NCBI RefSeq assembly: GCF_014266025.1
Contig: NZ_JACMYC010000008.1
Location: forward strand, 62,001 to 126,000
DNA length: 64,000 nucleotides
Direction: 5' to 3'
DNA from: Nocardioides deserti
GTDB lineage: Bacteria; Actinomycetota; Actinomycetes; Propionibacteriales; Nocardioidaceae
Of this stretch, positions 27,849 to 36,912 are shown one piece after another. The translations under genes were made by a program, and so were the position numbers. Each line of letters starts with the position of its first letter. Position 1 is the stretch's first letter. The notes beneath the pieces are model-generated. The model was not told the DNA's origin, did no database searches, and was given only the letters and a program-made list of their open reading frames with translations.

Positions 27849-28778
27849 ATGACGCACCGACCCCTCGGGGTGGGCGTCGTCGGCGCTGGTCGCGTCGGCG
27901 CCGTCCTCGCCGCCGCCCTGGGCGCTGCCGGCCACACCGTGGTCGCCGCCGCCGGCGAGTCGGACGCCTCCCGCGCGCGGATCACCGCGCTGCTGCCGGG
28001 CGTGCCGAACGAGAAGCCGACCGCCGTCGCCCGCGCGTGCGACGTGCTGCTGCTGACCGTGCCGGACGACATGCTCGGCAACGTCGTCTCGATGCTGGCC
28101 GCGAGCGGTGCGCTGCGCGAGGGCCAGTACGTCGTGCACACCTCCGGCCGCCACGGACTCGCCGTGCTGGAGCCGGCGCGCGAGGTGGGCGCCCGGGTGG
28201 TCGCGATGCACCCGGCGATGACCTTCACCGGCACCGAGGTCGACCTCGACCGGCTGCGCGGCTGCGTCTTCGGCCTGACCGCGGGAACCGACGAGCGGGC
28301 GACCGCGGAGGCGCTCGTCGCCGACCTCGGCGGCCGCCCGATGTGGGTGCCCGAGGAGATGCGCACGCTCTACCACGCCGGCCTCGCGCACGGCGCGAAC
28401 CACCTGGTCACACTGGTGACCGAGGCGATGGAGATGCTCGCCGCGGCCGGCGCCGACGACCCGTCGGGCACGCTGCGCCCGCTGCTGACGGCGGCGCTCG
28501 ACAACGCGCTCGCGCACGGCGACGCCGCGCTGACCGGCCCGATCGTCCGCGGCGACGCGGGCACGGTCGAGGCGCACCTCGACGACCTGCTCGCCAACGC
28601 GCCGCAGACGCTGCCGTCGTACGTCGCCATGGCGCGCGCCACGCTCGACCGCGCCGTCACCGACGGCCGCCTGCTGCCGATCCGCGCGCTGAAGATCCAC
28701 GACCTGCTCGCCCGGGCGAGCGTGGCCGCCGCGACCGCGGCCGGGCCGACCACGACGCGGGCGACCTACCTGTCATGA
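27849..28778 (+). CDS. DUF2520 Rossmann-like oxidoreductase, candidate PanG-type ketopantoate reductase
   Basis: 309 residues. The N-terminal NAD(P)-binding motif [16 protein letters not shown] is followed by a 6-phosphogluconate-dehydrogenase-like helical C-terminus with the DUF2520 domain ([20 protein letters not shown]). [14 protein letters not shown] and [14 protein letters not shown] are characteristic of the family. It overlaps panC by 4 nt. PanG, a DUF2520 protein reported to replace PanE in some bacteria, reduces ketopantoate to pantoate, the substrate of PanC, so the position fits. No panE or panB is in the window. Confidence 0.75.
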   Translation: MTHRPLGVGVVGAGRVGAVLAAALGAAGHTVVAAAGESDASRARITALLPGVPNEKPTAVARACDVLLLTVPDDMLGNVVSMLAASGALREGQYVVHTSGRHGLAVLEPAREVGARVVAMHPAMTFTGTEVDLDRLRGCVFGLTAGTDERATAEALVADLGGRPMWVPEEMRTLYHAGLAHGANHLVTLVTEAMEMLAAAGADDPSGTLRPLLTAALDNALAHGDAALTGPIVRGDAGTVEAHLDDLLANAPQTLPSYVAMARATLDRAVTDGRLLPIRALKIHDLLARASVAAATAAGPTTTRATYLS

Positions 28779-29701
28779 CCGACCGCCCCGTCCTCGCGCC
28801 GACGCGTGGGGAGCTCGCAGCCCTGCTCGCAGACGCCCGACGCGCCGGCCGCCCGGTCGGCCTGGTGCCGACCATGGGCGCGCTCCACGAGGGCCACGCC
28901 AGCCTCGTGCGCGAGGCCCGCGCGCGGGTCGGCGACGGCCCGGTGGTGGTGTCGGTCTTCGTCAACCCGCTCCAGTTCGGCGAGGGCGAGGACCTCGACC
29001 GCTACCCGCGCACCCTCGACGCCGACCTCGACGTGTGTGCGCGCGAGGGCGTGGACGTCGTCTTCGCGCCGAGCGTCGAGGAGGTCTACCCCGGAGGGGT
29101 CCCGGCGGGCTCGACCAGCGGCATGGTCACCGTCGAGCCCGGCCCGCTGGGGTCCGTGCTCGAGGGGCGCAGCCGCCCCGGACACTTCGCCGGCGTGCTG
29201 ACCGTGGTCGCGAAGCTCTTCGGCCTGGTCCGTCCCGACGTGGCGGTCTTCGGTCAGAAGGACTACCAGCAGCTGGCGCTCATCCGGCGGATGGCCGCCG
29301 ACCTGTGCCTCGGGGTCGACGTGGTCGGCGCCGAGACCGTCCGGGAGGCCGACGGACTGGCGCTGTCCAGCCGCAACCGGTACCTCGACGACGAGCAGCG
29401 CACCGAGGCGCTCGCCCTCAGTCGCGCGCTGCACGCCGCGCAGGAGGCGGCGGCGTACGGCCTCGCGCCCGCGCTCGACGCCGCCCGGGCCGAGCTCCGC
29501 GCCGCGAAGGCCGTCGACCTCGACTACCTCGAGGTGACCACGCCCGGCCTGGACTCGTTGCCCGACCCCGTGCCGCCCGGCACCGAGGCGCGCGTGCTCG
29601 TCGCCGCCCGGGTCGGCACCACGCGCCTCATCGACAACATGCCGCTCCGCATCGGAGCAGCACCCCACGACCAGACCCCAGATCAGCAGGGAGATCACTG
29701 A
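28775..29701 (+). CDS. panC: Pantothenate synthetase
   Basis: 308 residues. The nucleotidyl-transferase signature [15 protein letters not shown] holds the HXGH motif near residue 41; [20 protein letters not shown] and the KMSKS-like [10 protein letters not shown] follow. It joins pantoate and beta-alanine with ATP. The ATG at 28775 overlaps the DUF2520 stop. The next gene, panD, makes the beta-alanine, so both substrates are supplied within one operon. Confidence 0.97.
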   Translation: MTDRPVLAPTRGELAALLADARRAGRPVGLVPTMGALHEGHASLVREARARVGDGPVVVSVFVNPLQFGEGEDLDRYPRTLDADLDVCAREGVDVVFAPSVEEVYPGGVPAGSTSGMVTVEPGPLGSVLEGRSRPGHFAGVLTVVAKLFGLVRPDVAVFGQKDYQQLALIRRMAADLCLGVDVVGAETVREADGLALSSRNRYLDDEQRTEALALSRALHAAQEAAAYGLAPALDAARAELRAAKAVDLDYLEVTTPGLDSLPDPVPPGTEARVLVAARVGTTRLIDNMPLRIGAAPHDQTPDQQGDH

Positions 29702-29702
29702 A

Positions 29703-30122
29703 GTGCTGCGCACGATGATGAAGAGCAAGATCCACCGGGCGACCGTGACCCAGGCCGACCTGCACTACGTGGGGTCGGTGACGGTCGACGAGGACCTCCT
29801 CGACGCGGCCGACCTGCTGCCCGGCGAGCTGGTGCACATCGTCGACATCACCAACGGCGCGCGGCTGGAGACCTACACGATCGCCGGCGAGCGCGGCTCG
29901 GGCGTGATCGGCATCAACGGTGCCGCGGCGCGCCTGGTGCACCCGGGCGACCTGGTGATCCTCATCGGCTACGGCCAGATGGAGACCGCGGAGGCCAAGG
30001 AGCTGCAGCCGAGCGTGGTGTTCGTCGACGCCGACAACAAGATCCTGGCCACGGGGCTCGACCCGGCCGAGACCTTCGGCGGCGCCGGTCTGGTCCGCGG
30101 CGACGTCACCGCGGCTCGCTAG
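29703..30122 (+). CDS. panD: Aspartate 1-decarboxylase
   Basis: 139 residues. The pyruvoyl enzyme is self-cleaved between Gly24 and Ser25, visible here as [12 protein letters not shown] at exactly that position. [10 protein letters not shown] and [17 protein letters not shown] complete the family pattern. It decarboxylates aspartate to beta-alanine for PanC. GTG at 29703 follows the panC stop by one base. nadB downstream competes for the same amino acid. Confidence 0.97.
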   Translation: MLRTMMKSKIHRATVTQADLHYVGSVTVDEDLLDAADLLPGELVHIVDITNGARLETYTIAGERGSGVIGINGAAARLVHPGDLVILIGYGQMETAEAKELQPSVVFVDADNKILATGLDPAETFGGAGLVRGDVTAAR

Positions 30123-30132
30123 CCTGCGCCTC

Positions 30133-31839
30133 ATGGCCGGCCCCGTCACCCCTCCGCCGGCACGCCGCCTCCCGGGGCGGCTGACCGCTCCCGAGCCGGG
30201 GTGGACGACCCGTGCCGACGTCGTGGTCATCGGTTCCGGCATCGCCGGGTTGACCGCGGCGCTGCGGCTGCGCGAGCACGTCGAGAAGGTCCTCGTCGTC
30301 ACCAAGGACGTGCTGGCGGCCGGATCGACGCAGTGGGCGCAGGGCGGGATCGCGGCCGCGCTCGGGGAGGGCGACACCCCCGACCAGCACGAGGTCGACA
30401 CGCTCGTGGCGGGCGCCGGGGCCTGCGACCTCGACGCCGTCCGGGTGCTGGTGGGGGAGGGGCCGGCTGCGGTCCACGAGCTGATCGCGCTCGGCGCGCG
30501 CTTCGACGTCGACGCCGCCGGCCTGCTGTCGTTGACCCGCGAGGGCGGGCACCTGCGCGACCGGATCGCCCACGCCGGCGGCGACGCCACCGGCGCGGAG
30601 ATCCAGCGGGCGCTCATCGCGGCGGTCGCGGCGGCGACCGACATCGAGGTCGTCCAGCACGCGCTCGCCGTCGACCTGCTGCTCTCCGAGGAGAGCGACG
30701 GGCCCGACGGCGCGGCCGGCGTCGCCGGCGTGACGCTGCACGTCATGGGCGAGGGCGAGCGCGACGGGATCGGCGCGGTCCGGTGCCGCGCGGTCGTGCT
30801 GGCCAGCGGCGGGCTGGGCCAGGTGTTCTCCCAGACCACGAACCCGGAGGTGGCCACCGGCGACGGCATGGCGCTCGCGCTGCGGGCCGGCGCGACGCTG
30901 CGCGACCTGGAGTTCGTCCAGTTCCACCCCACCGTCATGTACCTCGGGCCGGACTCCCGCGGGCAGCAGCCGCTCATCTCCGAGGCGGTCCGCGGCGAGG
31001 GCGCCGTGCTCGTCGACCACGACGGCGAGCGGATCATGGCGGGCGTCCACGAGCTCGGCGACCTCGCCCCGCGCGACGTGGTGGCCAAGGCGATCACCCG
31101 GCGGATGCACGAGACCGGCACGCCGCACATGTGGCTCGACGCCCGCCACCTCGGCGCGGACTTCTGGGAGCGCCGCTTCCCGACGATCCTCGCGACCGCC
31201 CGCAGCCACGGCGTCGACCCGGTGACCCAGCCGATCCCCGTCGCGCCGGCCTGCCACTACGCCTCCGGCGGGGTCCGCACCGACCTGTGGGGCCGCACCG
31301 ACGTCCCCGGGCTGTACGCCACCGGCGAGGTCGCCTGCTCCGGGGTCCACGGCGCCAACCGGCTGGCCTCCAACTCGCTCCTCGAGGGCCTCGTCTTCTC
31401 CCGGCGCATCGCCACCGTCCTTCCCGCCGAGCTCCGACCCTGGGCCGAGCCCGCGGAGGACGTCCGCCCGGCCGGCCTCGTCGCCCGGTCGGTCCGCCAG
31501 GACCTCCAGGAGGTGATGACCGGTCGGGTCGGCGTGCTCCGCAGCGCCGGCGGCCTCGCCGAGGCCGCCGCCGTCCTCGACGGGCTCGCCGGCAAGGCGG
31601 CCGACGTCGTCGACCTCGACGCCTGGGAGACCACCAACCTCCTCACCATCGCCGCCGCCCTCACCGACGCGGCCGCGCTGCGCGAGGAGACCCGCGGCTC
31701 CCACTGGCGCGAGGACCACCCCGAGCGCGACGACGCCCGCTGGGCCGGTCACTTCGACGTCCGCCTCGACCCCGCGACGGCGACCACCACGCTCGCCTTC
31801 GACCCCGCCCCCGCGACCGATGGAGGCCTCGGCCGATGA
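30133..31839 (+). CDS. nadB: L-aspartate oxidase
   Basis: 568 residues. The FAD-binding motif VVIGSGIAGLTAALRL is near residue 33; STQWAQGGIAAAL and the active-site region EFVQFHPT, GEVACSGVHGANRLASNSLL are clear. It oxidises aspartate to iminoaspartate, the first NAD biosynthesis step. TAGCCT at 30120-30125 is 7 nt before the ATG, so it may have a leaderless promoter right at the panD stop as well as readthrough. nadA, its usual partner, is not in the window. Confidence 0.96.
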   Translation: MAGPVTPPPARRLPGRLTAPEPGWTTRADVVVIGSGIAGLTAALRLREHVEKVLVVTKDVLAAGSTQWAQGGIAAALGEGDTPDQHEVDTLVAGAGACDLDAVRVLVGEGPAAVHELIALGARFDVDAAGLLSLTREGGHLRDRIAHAGGDATGAEIQRALIAAVAAATDIEVVQHALAVDLLLSEESDGPDGAAGVAGVTLHVMGEGERDGIGAVRCRAVVLASGGLGQVFSQTTNPEVATGDGMALALRAGATLRDLEFVQFHPTVMYLGPDSRGQQPLISEAVRGEGAVLVDHDGERIMAGVHELGDLAPRDVVAKAITRRMHETGTPHMWLDARHLGADFWERRFPTILATARSHGVDPVTQPIPVAPACHYASGGVRTDLWGRTDVPGLYATGEVACSGVHGANRLASNSLLEGLVFSRRIATVLPAELRPWAEPAEDVRPAGLVARSVRQDLQEVMTGRVGVLRSAGGLAEAAAVLDGLAGKAADVVDLDAWETTNLLTIAAALTDAAALREETRGSHWREDHPERDDARWAGHFDVRLDPATATTTLAFDPAPATDGGLGR

Positions 31840-32738
31840 TCACCCCCACCTCGTACGACGCACTCCCAGCGGACCTGCTCGCCGAGCTCGAGGCCGGCGG
31901 TCTCGACCCGCGCGCCGTCCACGCGCACGTGCTGGAGGCGCTGGCCGAGGACGTCCCGACCGAGGACGTCACCAGCGTCGCGACCATCGCCGCCGACGCC
32001 CGCGCGGTCGGCGACTTCGGCGCCCGCGAGGCCGGGACCGTCGCGGGGCTCGGGATCGCGGCACTCGTCTTCCACGTCGTGCTCGGCGACGGCGTCGAGG
32101 TCACCGACCGCCTCCCCGACGGCACCCGGGTGCGGCCCGGCGACGTCGTCATGCGCGTCGCCGGCCCGGCCCGCGGCCTGCTGACCGCCGAGCGCACCGC
32201 GCTCAACTACGCCAGCCACCTCTCCGGCGTCGCCACCGCGACCGCCGCCTGGGTCGACGCCCTCGAGGGCACCGGCGCGCGGGTGCTCGACACCCGCAAG
32301 ACCCTGCCGACCTACCGCGCGCTGCAGAAGTACGCCGTGCGGTGCGGCGGCGGGCAGAACCACCGCACCAGCCTGTCCGACCGCGCCATGGTCAAGGACA
32401 ACCACGTGGTGGCCGCCGGCGGCGTCGTGCCCGCCTACCGCGCCGTCCGCGCGGCGTACCCGCAGCTCCGCGTCGAGGTCGAGGTCACCGACCTCGACCA
32501 GCTGCGCGAGCTGCTCGCCGCGGGCTGCGAGGAGGTCCTGCTCGACAACATGCCGACCGAGGTGATGGCCGAGGCGGTGCGGATCAATGCGGGCCGGGCC
32601 CGGCTCGAGGCGTCGGGCGGGCTGACCTTCGACCGCGCCCGCGAGGTCGCGGCCACCGGCGTCGACTACATCTCGGTCGGCGCGCTCACCCACTCCGTCG
32701 ACGTCTTCGACCTCGGCCTGGACCTCCACGAGGAGTGA
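31836..32738 (+). CDS. nadC: Nicotinate-nucleotide pyrophosphorylase (quinolinate phosphoribosyltransferase)
   Basis: 300 residues. Family blocks: LNYASHLSGVATAT, DTRKTLPTYRALQKYAVRCG, MVKDNHVVAAGG, EEVLLDNMPTEVM and LEASGGLTFDRARE. It makes nicotinate mononucleotide from quinolinate and PRPP. The ATG overlaps the nadB stop (ATGATCA region at 31836-31839), giving tight coupling. Quinolinate must come from a NadA encoded elsewhere. Confidence 0.96.
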   Translation: MITPTSYDALPADLLAELEAGGLDPRAVHAHVLEALAEDVPTEDVTSVATIAADARAVGDFGAREAGTVAGLGIAALVFHVVLGDGVEVTDRLPDGTRVRPGDVVMRVAGPARGLLTAERTALNYASHLSGVATATAAWVDALEGTGARVLDTRKTLPTYRALQKYAVRCGGGQNHRTSLSDRAMVKDNHVVAAGGVVPAYRAVRAAYPQLRVEVEVTDLDQLRELLAAGCEEVLLDNMPTEVMAEAVRINAGRARLEASGGLTFDRAREVAATGVDYISVGALTHSVDVFDLGLDLHEE

Positions 32739-32743
32739 GGGAC

Positions 32744-33523
32744 GTGCCGCTCCTCGCCGCCGACATCGGCAACAGCCACACCCAGCTGGGCCTGGTCCAG
32801 GACGGGGAGGTCGCCGCGCACTGGCGGGTCGGCACCGACGAGCGCCGCACCGCCGACGAGTGGTCGGTGCTCATCCGCGGCCTCCTCGGGCGCGACGCGG
32901 ACACGATCCACGGCGTGAGCGTCTGCTCGACGGTCCCTGCGGTGCTGCACGAGTGGCGCGACATGCTGGCCCGCCACTTCGCCGACCTGCCCTGCCTGGT
33001 CGTCGAGCCCGGCGTGCGCACCGGCGTGCCGATCCTCATGGACAACCCGCGCGAGGTCGGCTCCGACCGGATCCTCAACGCGCTCGCCGCGGCCACGCTG
33101 CACGGCGGCCCCGCGATCGTCGTCGACTTCGGCGGCACCGCAACGACGTTCGACGTGGTCAGCGCGCAGGGGCAGTACGTCGGCGGCGCGATCGCGCCCG
33201 GCATCGAGATCTCGCTGGAGGCGCTCGGCCGGCGCGGCGCCCAGCTGCGCAAGGTCGAGCTCGCGCGGCCCCGCACCGTGATCGCGAAGAACACCGTCGA
33301 GGCGCTCCAGTCGGGCATGGTCTTCGGCGTCGCCGCCCAGGTCGAGGGGATCGTCGCGCGGATGACCGCGGAGCTCCGCGCCGACCCCGCCGACGTCCGG
33401 GTGGTCGCCACCGGGCACCTCGCGCCGCTGGTGCTCGAGGAGTGCTCGGCATTCACCGCGCATTCCCCGTGGTTGACGCTCCAGGGCCTGGAGCTGGTAT
33501 TCCGCCGCAACATCCGCGAATGA
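32744..33523 (+). CDS. coaX: Type III pantothenate kinase
   Basis: 259 residues. The ASKHA fold starts at once with LLAADIGNSHTQLGLV; DNPREVGSDRILNALAA and VVDFGGTATTFDVVS are the family blocks, followed by GGAIAPGIEISLEALGRRGA. It phosphorylates pantothenate, the committed step to CoA, and completes the operon begun by panC/panD. GTG 32744 has GAGGG upstream. The last 20 codons use unusual A/T-ending codons (ATT, GTA), continuing into the AT-richer region behind. Confidence 0.95.
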   Translation: MPLLAADIGNSHTQLGLVQDGEVAAHWRVGTDERRTADEWSVLIRGLLGRDADTIHGVSVCSTVPAVLHEWRDMLARHFADLPCLVVEPGVRTGVPILMDNPREVGSDRILNALAAATLHGGPAIVVDFGGTATTFDVVSAQGQYVGGAIAPGIEISLEALGRRGAQLRKVELARPRTVIAKNTVEALQSGMVFGVAAQVEGIVARMTAELRADPADVRVVATGHLAPLVLEECSAFTAHSPWLTLQGLELVFRRNIRE

Positions 33524-33677
33524 CGGGCGCCCGAACAATTCATCCCCGGTCCCGGGTAAAGAATCGCGACCTGCACATTAGCGGAATTGTTTCCGGCGCA
33601 TTCCTTCTGGCACGATGAAACCTGCCGGAAATCCCATGCCGGTTTCCCTTTCCGCTATTTGCAGGAGTCAGCGACCC
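33524..33677 (+). promoter_or_regulatory. AT-richer leader/promoter region of lsr2
   Basis: About half A+T, in contrast to the surrounding 70+% GC. Includes GTAAAGAAT, CACATTAGCGGAATTG, TTGTTTCCGG and a short inverted repeat GGAAA/TTTCC (33626-33646). The exact -35/-10 cannot be chosen with confidence. GCAGGAG at 33661-33667 is the ribosome binding site for ATG 33678. The composition is the kind of DNA that Lsr2 itself binds, so autoregulation is possible. Confidence 0.55.
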
Positions 33678-34028
33678 ATGGCCCAGAAGATCCACATCGT
33701 GCTGGAGGACGACCTCGACGGCAGCGAGGCGACCGAGACCGTCTCCTTCGGCCTCGACGGCACGTCGTACGAGATCGACCTGAACGACCAGAACGCCGCC
33801 GCCCTCCGCGAGTCGCTGGCGACGTACGTCGGCCACGCGCGGAAGGTCAGCGGCGCCCGTCGCGGCGGCGGCCGTCGCTCCGGTGGTTCCTCCTCCTCGA
33901 GCGCCAACGGCTCCGGCGGCCCGACCGCCAAGGAGGTCCGTGAGTGGGCCCGCGAGAACGGGTACGAGGTCCCCGACCGAGGCCGCGTGTCGGCCGAGGT
34001 CCGTGAGGCGTACGACGCCGCGCACTGA
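33678..34028 (+). CDS. lsr2: Lsr2-family nucleoid-associated protein
   Basis: 116 residues. The N-terminal oligomerisation domain begins MAQKIHIVLEDDLDGSEA; a Gly/Ser-rich linker of about 20 residues follows; the C-terminal DNA-binding domain has VREWARENGYEVPDRGRVS with the RGR AT-hook-like triplet. It bridges AT-rich DNA and silences foreign genes in actinobacteria. The ATG at 33678 is preferred to the in-frame ATG at 33615, because the intervening codons (AAA, AAT, ATT, CTT) are unlike coding sequence here and the ribosome binding site lies just before 33678. Confidence 0.96.
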   Translation: MAQKIHIVLEDDLDGSEATETVSFGLDGTSYEIDLNDQNAAALRESLATYVGHARKVSGARRGGGRRSGGSSSSSANGSGGPTAKEVREWARENGYEVPDRGRVSAEVREAYDAAH

Positions 34029-34057
34029 CCGCCGCTCTCCCGCAGCACCGCACGTCC

Positions 34058-34107
34058 CACCCGGGGCATCCGCCGAGCGTGTTCGCTCACAGCGGATGCC
34101 CCGGGTG
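34058..34107. terminator. Long hairpin terminator after lsr2
   Basis: A perfect 16-bp stem pairs CACCCGGGGCATCCGC (34058-34073) with GCGGATGCCCCGGGTG (34092-34107). The 18-nt loop can form a small inner stem GAGCG/CGCTC. There is no T tract. The loop contains the ClgR-like box described separately, so the hairpin is also part of the clpC upstream region. Confidence 0.88.
34081..34094 (+). promoter_or_regulatory. ClgR-type operator upstream of clpC
   Basis: GTTCGCTCACAGCG fits the remembered ClgR pattern GTTCGC-N5-GCG and the core CGCYNANRGCG. A possible -10 (TAGGCT, 34125-34130) lies downstream, placing the box near -50 from the likely transcription start, suitable for activation. clpC is a known ClgR target in Streptomyces and Corynebacterium. 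No clgR gene is in the window. Confidence 0.65.
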
Positions 34108-34205
34108 CGTTGTGCGGGAACGCGTAGGCTGTCAGCGGGGTTGAGCCTCATGTCCCGTCCACCCCGGATGTGGTGGACGGTCCCCCAGATCTTGAGGAGC
34201 GTTGC

Positions 34206-36803
34206 ATGTTCGAGCGGTTCACTGACCGAGCCCGCCGGGTGGTCGTGCTGGCCCAGGAAGAGGCCCGCATGCTCTCCCACAACTACATCGGGACCGAGCA
34301 CATCCTGCTCGGGCTCATCCACGAGGGCGAGGGCGTGGCCGCAAAGGCCCTCGAGAGCCTCGACATCTCCCTCGAGGCCGTCCGCGCCCAGGTCGAGGAG
34401 ATCATCGGCCAGGGCCAGCAGGCGCCCAGCGGCCACATCCCCTTCACGCCGCGCGCCAAGAAGGTCCTCGAGCTGTCCCTGCGCGAGGCGCTGCAGCTCG
34501 GCCACTCCTACATCGGCACCGAGCACATCCTGCTCGGCTTGATCCGCGAGGGCGAGGGCGTCGCCGCCCAGGTGCTCCAGAAGCTCGGCGCCGACCTCAA
34601 CCGGGTCCGCCAGCAGGTCATCCAGCTGCTCAGCGGCTTCCAGGGCAAGGAGTCCTCGCAGTCCGCGGCCGCCGCGACCGGCGCGAGCGGCGACGCCCCG
34701 TCGTCCTCGCTGGTCCTCGACCAGTTCGGCCGCAACCTGACCCAGGACGCCCGCGAGGGCAAGCTCGACCCGGTCATCGGGCGCGAGCAGGAGATCGAGC
34801 GGGTCATGCAGATCCTCTCGCGGCGCACGAAGAACAACCCCGTCCTCATCGGCGAGCCCGGCGTCGGCAAGACGACGGTCGTCGAGGGCCTCGCCCAGGA
34901 CATCGTCAAGGGCAACGTGCCCGAGACGCTCAAGGACAAGCAGATCTACACCCTCGACCTCGGCGCGCTCGTGGCCGGCTCCCGCTACCGCGGTGACTTC
35001 GAGGAGCGCCTGAAGAAGGTGCTCAAGGAGATCCGCACCCGCGGCGACATCGTGCTGTTCATCGACGAGATCCACACCCTCGTCGGCGCCGGCGCGGCCG
35101 AGGGCGCGATCGACGCCGCCAGCATCCTCAAGCCGATGCTGGCCCGCGGCGAGCTGCAGACCATCGGCGCGACCACGCTCGACGAGTACCGCAAGTACCT
35201 CGAGAAGGACGCCGCGCTCGAGCGCCGCTTCCAGCCCATCCAGGTCGCCGAGCCCTCGATCGCGCACACGATCGAGATGCTCAAGGGCCTGCGCGACCGC
35301 TACGAGGCGCACCACCGGGTCACCATCACCGACGAGGCGCTGGTCTCGGCGGCGACGCTGGCCGACCGCTACATCTCCGACCGCTTCCTGCCCGACAAGG
35401 CCATCGACCTCATCGACGAGGCCGGCTCGCGGCTGCGCATCCGCCGGATGACCGCCCCCGCCGACCTGCGCGAGTTCGACGACAAGATCGCCGAGGTCCG
35501 CCAGCGCAAGGAGGCGGCCATCGACGGGCAGGACTTCGAGGCCGCCGCGCGCCTGCGCGACGAGGAGAAGCAGCTCATCCTCACCAAGTCCGAGCGCGAG
35601 AAGCAGTGGCGCGCCGGCGACATGGACGAGGTCGCCGAGGTCGACGAGGAGCTGATCGCCGAGGTGCTCGCCGTGGCGACCGGCATCCCGATCGTCAAGC
35701 TCTCCGAGGAGGAGTCGACCCGGCTGCTCAAGATGGAGGACGAGCTCCACAAGCGCGTCATCGGCCAGGACGAGGCCGTCAAGGCGCTCAGCCGCGCCAT
35801 CCGGCGTACCCGTGCCGGCCTGAAGGACCCCAAGCGTCCCGGCGGGTCGTTCATCTTCGCGGGCCCCTCGGGCGTCGGCAAGACGTGGCTGTCCAAGACG
35901 CTCGCGGAGTTCCTCTTCGGCGACGAGGACGCGCTCATCCAGCTCGACATGTCGGAGTTCGGCGAGAAGCACACCGTCTCGCGGCTCTTCGGCTCGCCCC
36001 CGGGCTACGTCGGCTACGAAGAGGGCGGCCAGCTCACCGAGAAGGTGCGCCGCAAGCCGTTCTCCGTCGTCCTCTTCGACGAGGTCGAGAAGGCCCACCC
36101 CGACATCTTCAACAGCCTGCTGCAGATCCTCGAGGAAGGTCGCCTGACCGACTCGCAGGGCCGGGTCGTGGACTTCAAGAACACCGTCATCATCATGACC
36201 ACCAACCTCGGCACCCGGGACATCGCCAAGGGCATGAACCTCGGCTTCGCCGGTGCCGCCGGTGGTCCCGGCGACTACGACCGGATGAAGAACAAGGTCT
36301 CGGAGGAGCTCAAGCAGCACTTCCGCCCCGAGTTCCTCAACCGCGTCGACGAGGTCATCGTGTTCCCGCCGCTGTCGCAGGAGCAGATCGTCGCGATGGT
36401 CGACAACATGGTCGCCTCCGTCGAGGTCCGCCTCCGCGACCGCGACATGAAGCTGGAGCTGACGCAGAACGCCAAGAACCTCCTGGCCCAGCGCGGCTTC
36501 GACCCGGTCCTCGGTGCCCGTCCGCTGCGCCGCACGGTGCAGCGCGAGATCGAGGACGTCCTCGCCGAGAAGATGCTCTTCGGCGAGGTCGGCCCCGGGA
36601 TGATCGTGCTGGTCGACGTCGAGGGCGAGGGTCCGACCGCGACCTTCACCTTCGAGGGCCAGAAGGTCGGCGCGCTGCCCGACATGCCGCCGTTCGAGAC
36701 CGCCGGCGTCGAGACCAGCATCGAGGGCACGCCGGTCGAGGGCGAGGGCCCGAACGACGACGCCTCGGGCACCGACGTCCCGCGCTCGGGCACGGACGAC
36801 TGA
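34206..36803 (+). CDS. clpC: ATP-dependent Clp protease ATP-binding subunit ClpC
   Basis: 865 residues. Two Clp N-repeats fill residues 1-145 ([12 protein letters not shown] and [12 protein letters not shown]). The first AAA+ domain has Walker A GEPGVGKT near residue 217. The UVR coiled-coil insert lies near 420-455 ([20 protein letters not shown]). The second AAA+ domain has GPSGVGKT near residue 553. The tail is acidic. It unfolds substrates for ClpP. ATG 34206 has GAGGAG 7 nt upstream; the longer frame enters the promoter. Transcription is probably under ClgR. Confidence 0.97.
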   Translation: MFERFTDRARRVVVLAQEEARMLSHNYIGTEHILLGLIHEGEGVAAKALESLDISLEAVRAQVEEIIGQGQQAPSGHIPFTPRAKKVLELSLREALQLGHSYIGTEHILLGLIREGEGVAAQVLQKLGADLNRVRQQVIQLLSGFQGKESSQSAAAATGASGDAPSSSLVLDQFGRNLTQDAREGKLDPVIGREQEIERVMQILSRRTKNNPVLIGEPGVGKTTVVEGLAQDIVKGNVPETLKDKQIYTLDLGALVAGSRYRGDFEERLKKVLKEIRTRGDIVLFIDEIHTLVGAGAAEGAIDAASILKPMLARGELQTIGATTLDEYRKYLEKDAALERRFQPIQVAEPSIAHTIEMLKGLRDRYEAHHRVTITDEALVSAATLADRYISDRFLPDKAIDLIDEAGSRLRIRRMTAPADLREFDDKIAEVRQRKEAAIDGQDFEAAARLRDEEKQLILTKSEREKQWRAGDMDEVAEVDEELIAEVLAVATGIPIVKLSEEESTRLLKMEDELHKRVIGQDEAVKALSRAIRRTRAGLKDPKRPGGSFIFAGPSGVGKTWLSKTLAEFLFGDEDALIQLDMSEFGEKHTVSRLFGSPPGYVGYEEGGQLTEKVRRKPFSVVLFDEVEKAHPDIFNSLLQILEEGRLTDSQGRVVDFKNTVIIMTTNLGTRDIAKGMNLGFAGAAGGPGDYDRMKNKVSEELKQHFRPEFLNRVDEVIVFPPLSQEQIVAMVDNMVASVEVRLRDRDMKLELTQNAKNLLAQRGFDPVLGARPLRRTVQREIEDVLAEKMLFGEVGPGMIVLVDVEGEGPTATFTFEGQKVGALPDMPPFETAGVETSIEGTPVEGEGPNDDASGTDVPRSGTDD

Positions 36804-36838
36804 GCCGAGGCTCCTCCGCAGCGACCTGCACCACCCGC

Positions 36839-36871
36839 CACGGGCGGCACCCCTCCGGGGTGCCGCCCGTG
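36839..36871. terminator. Hairpin terminator after clpC
   Basis: A perfect 15-bp stem pairs CACGGGCGGCACCCC with GGGGTGCCGCCCGTG around a TCC loop. It is located 36 nt after the clpC stop and closes that transcription unit. No T tract. Confidence 0.9.
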
Positions 36872-36912
36872 CGGCGTTCCGGGCGGGTCGCCGGTGCGCC
36901 TAGGGTGGCGGC

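Noticed and set aside
27616..27852. 78-codon open frame ending at the start codon of the DUF2520 gene
   Set aside because: Arg/Pro-rich with no codon bias or start signal, and it crosses the likely promoter; the overlap with the start codon is probably chance.
33615..33677. Longer lsr2 start at an upstream in-frame ATG
   Set aside because: The extra 21 codons use A/T-ending codons unlike real genes here, and the ribosome binding site is placed for ATG 33678.
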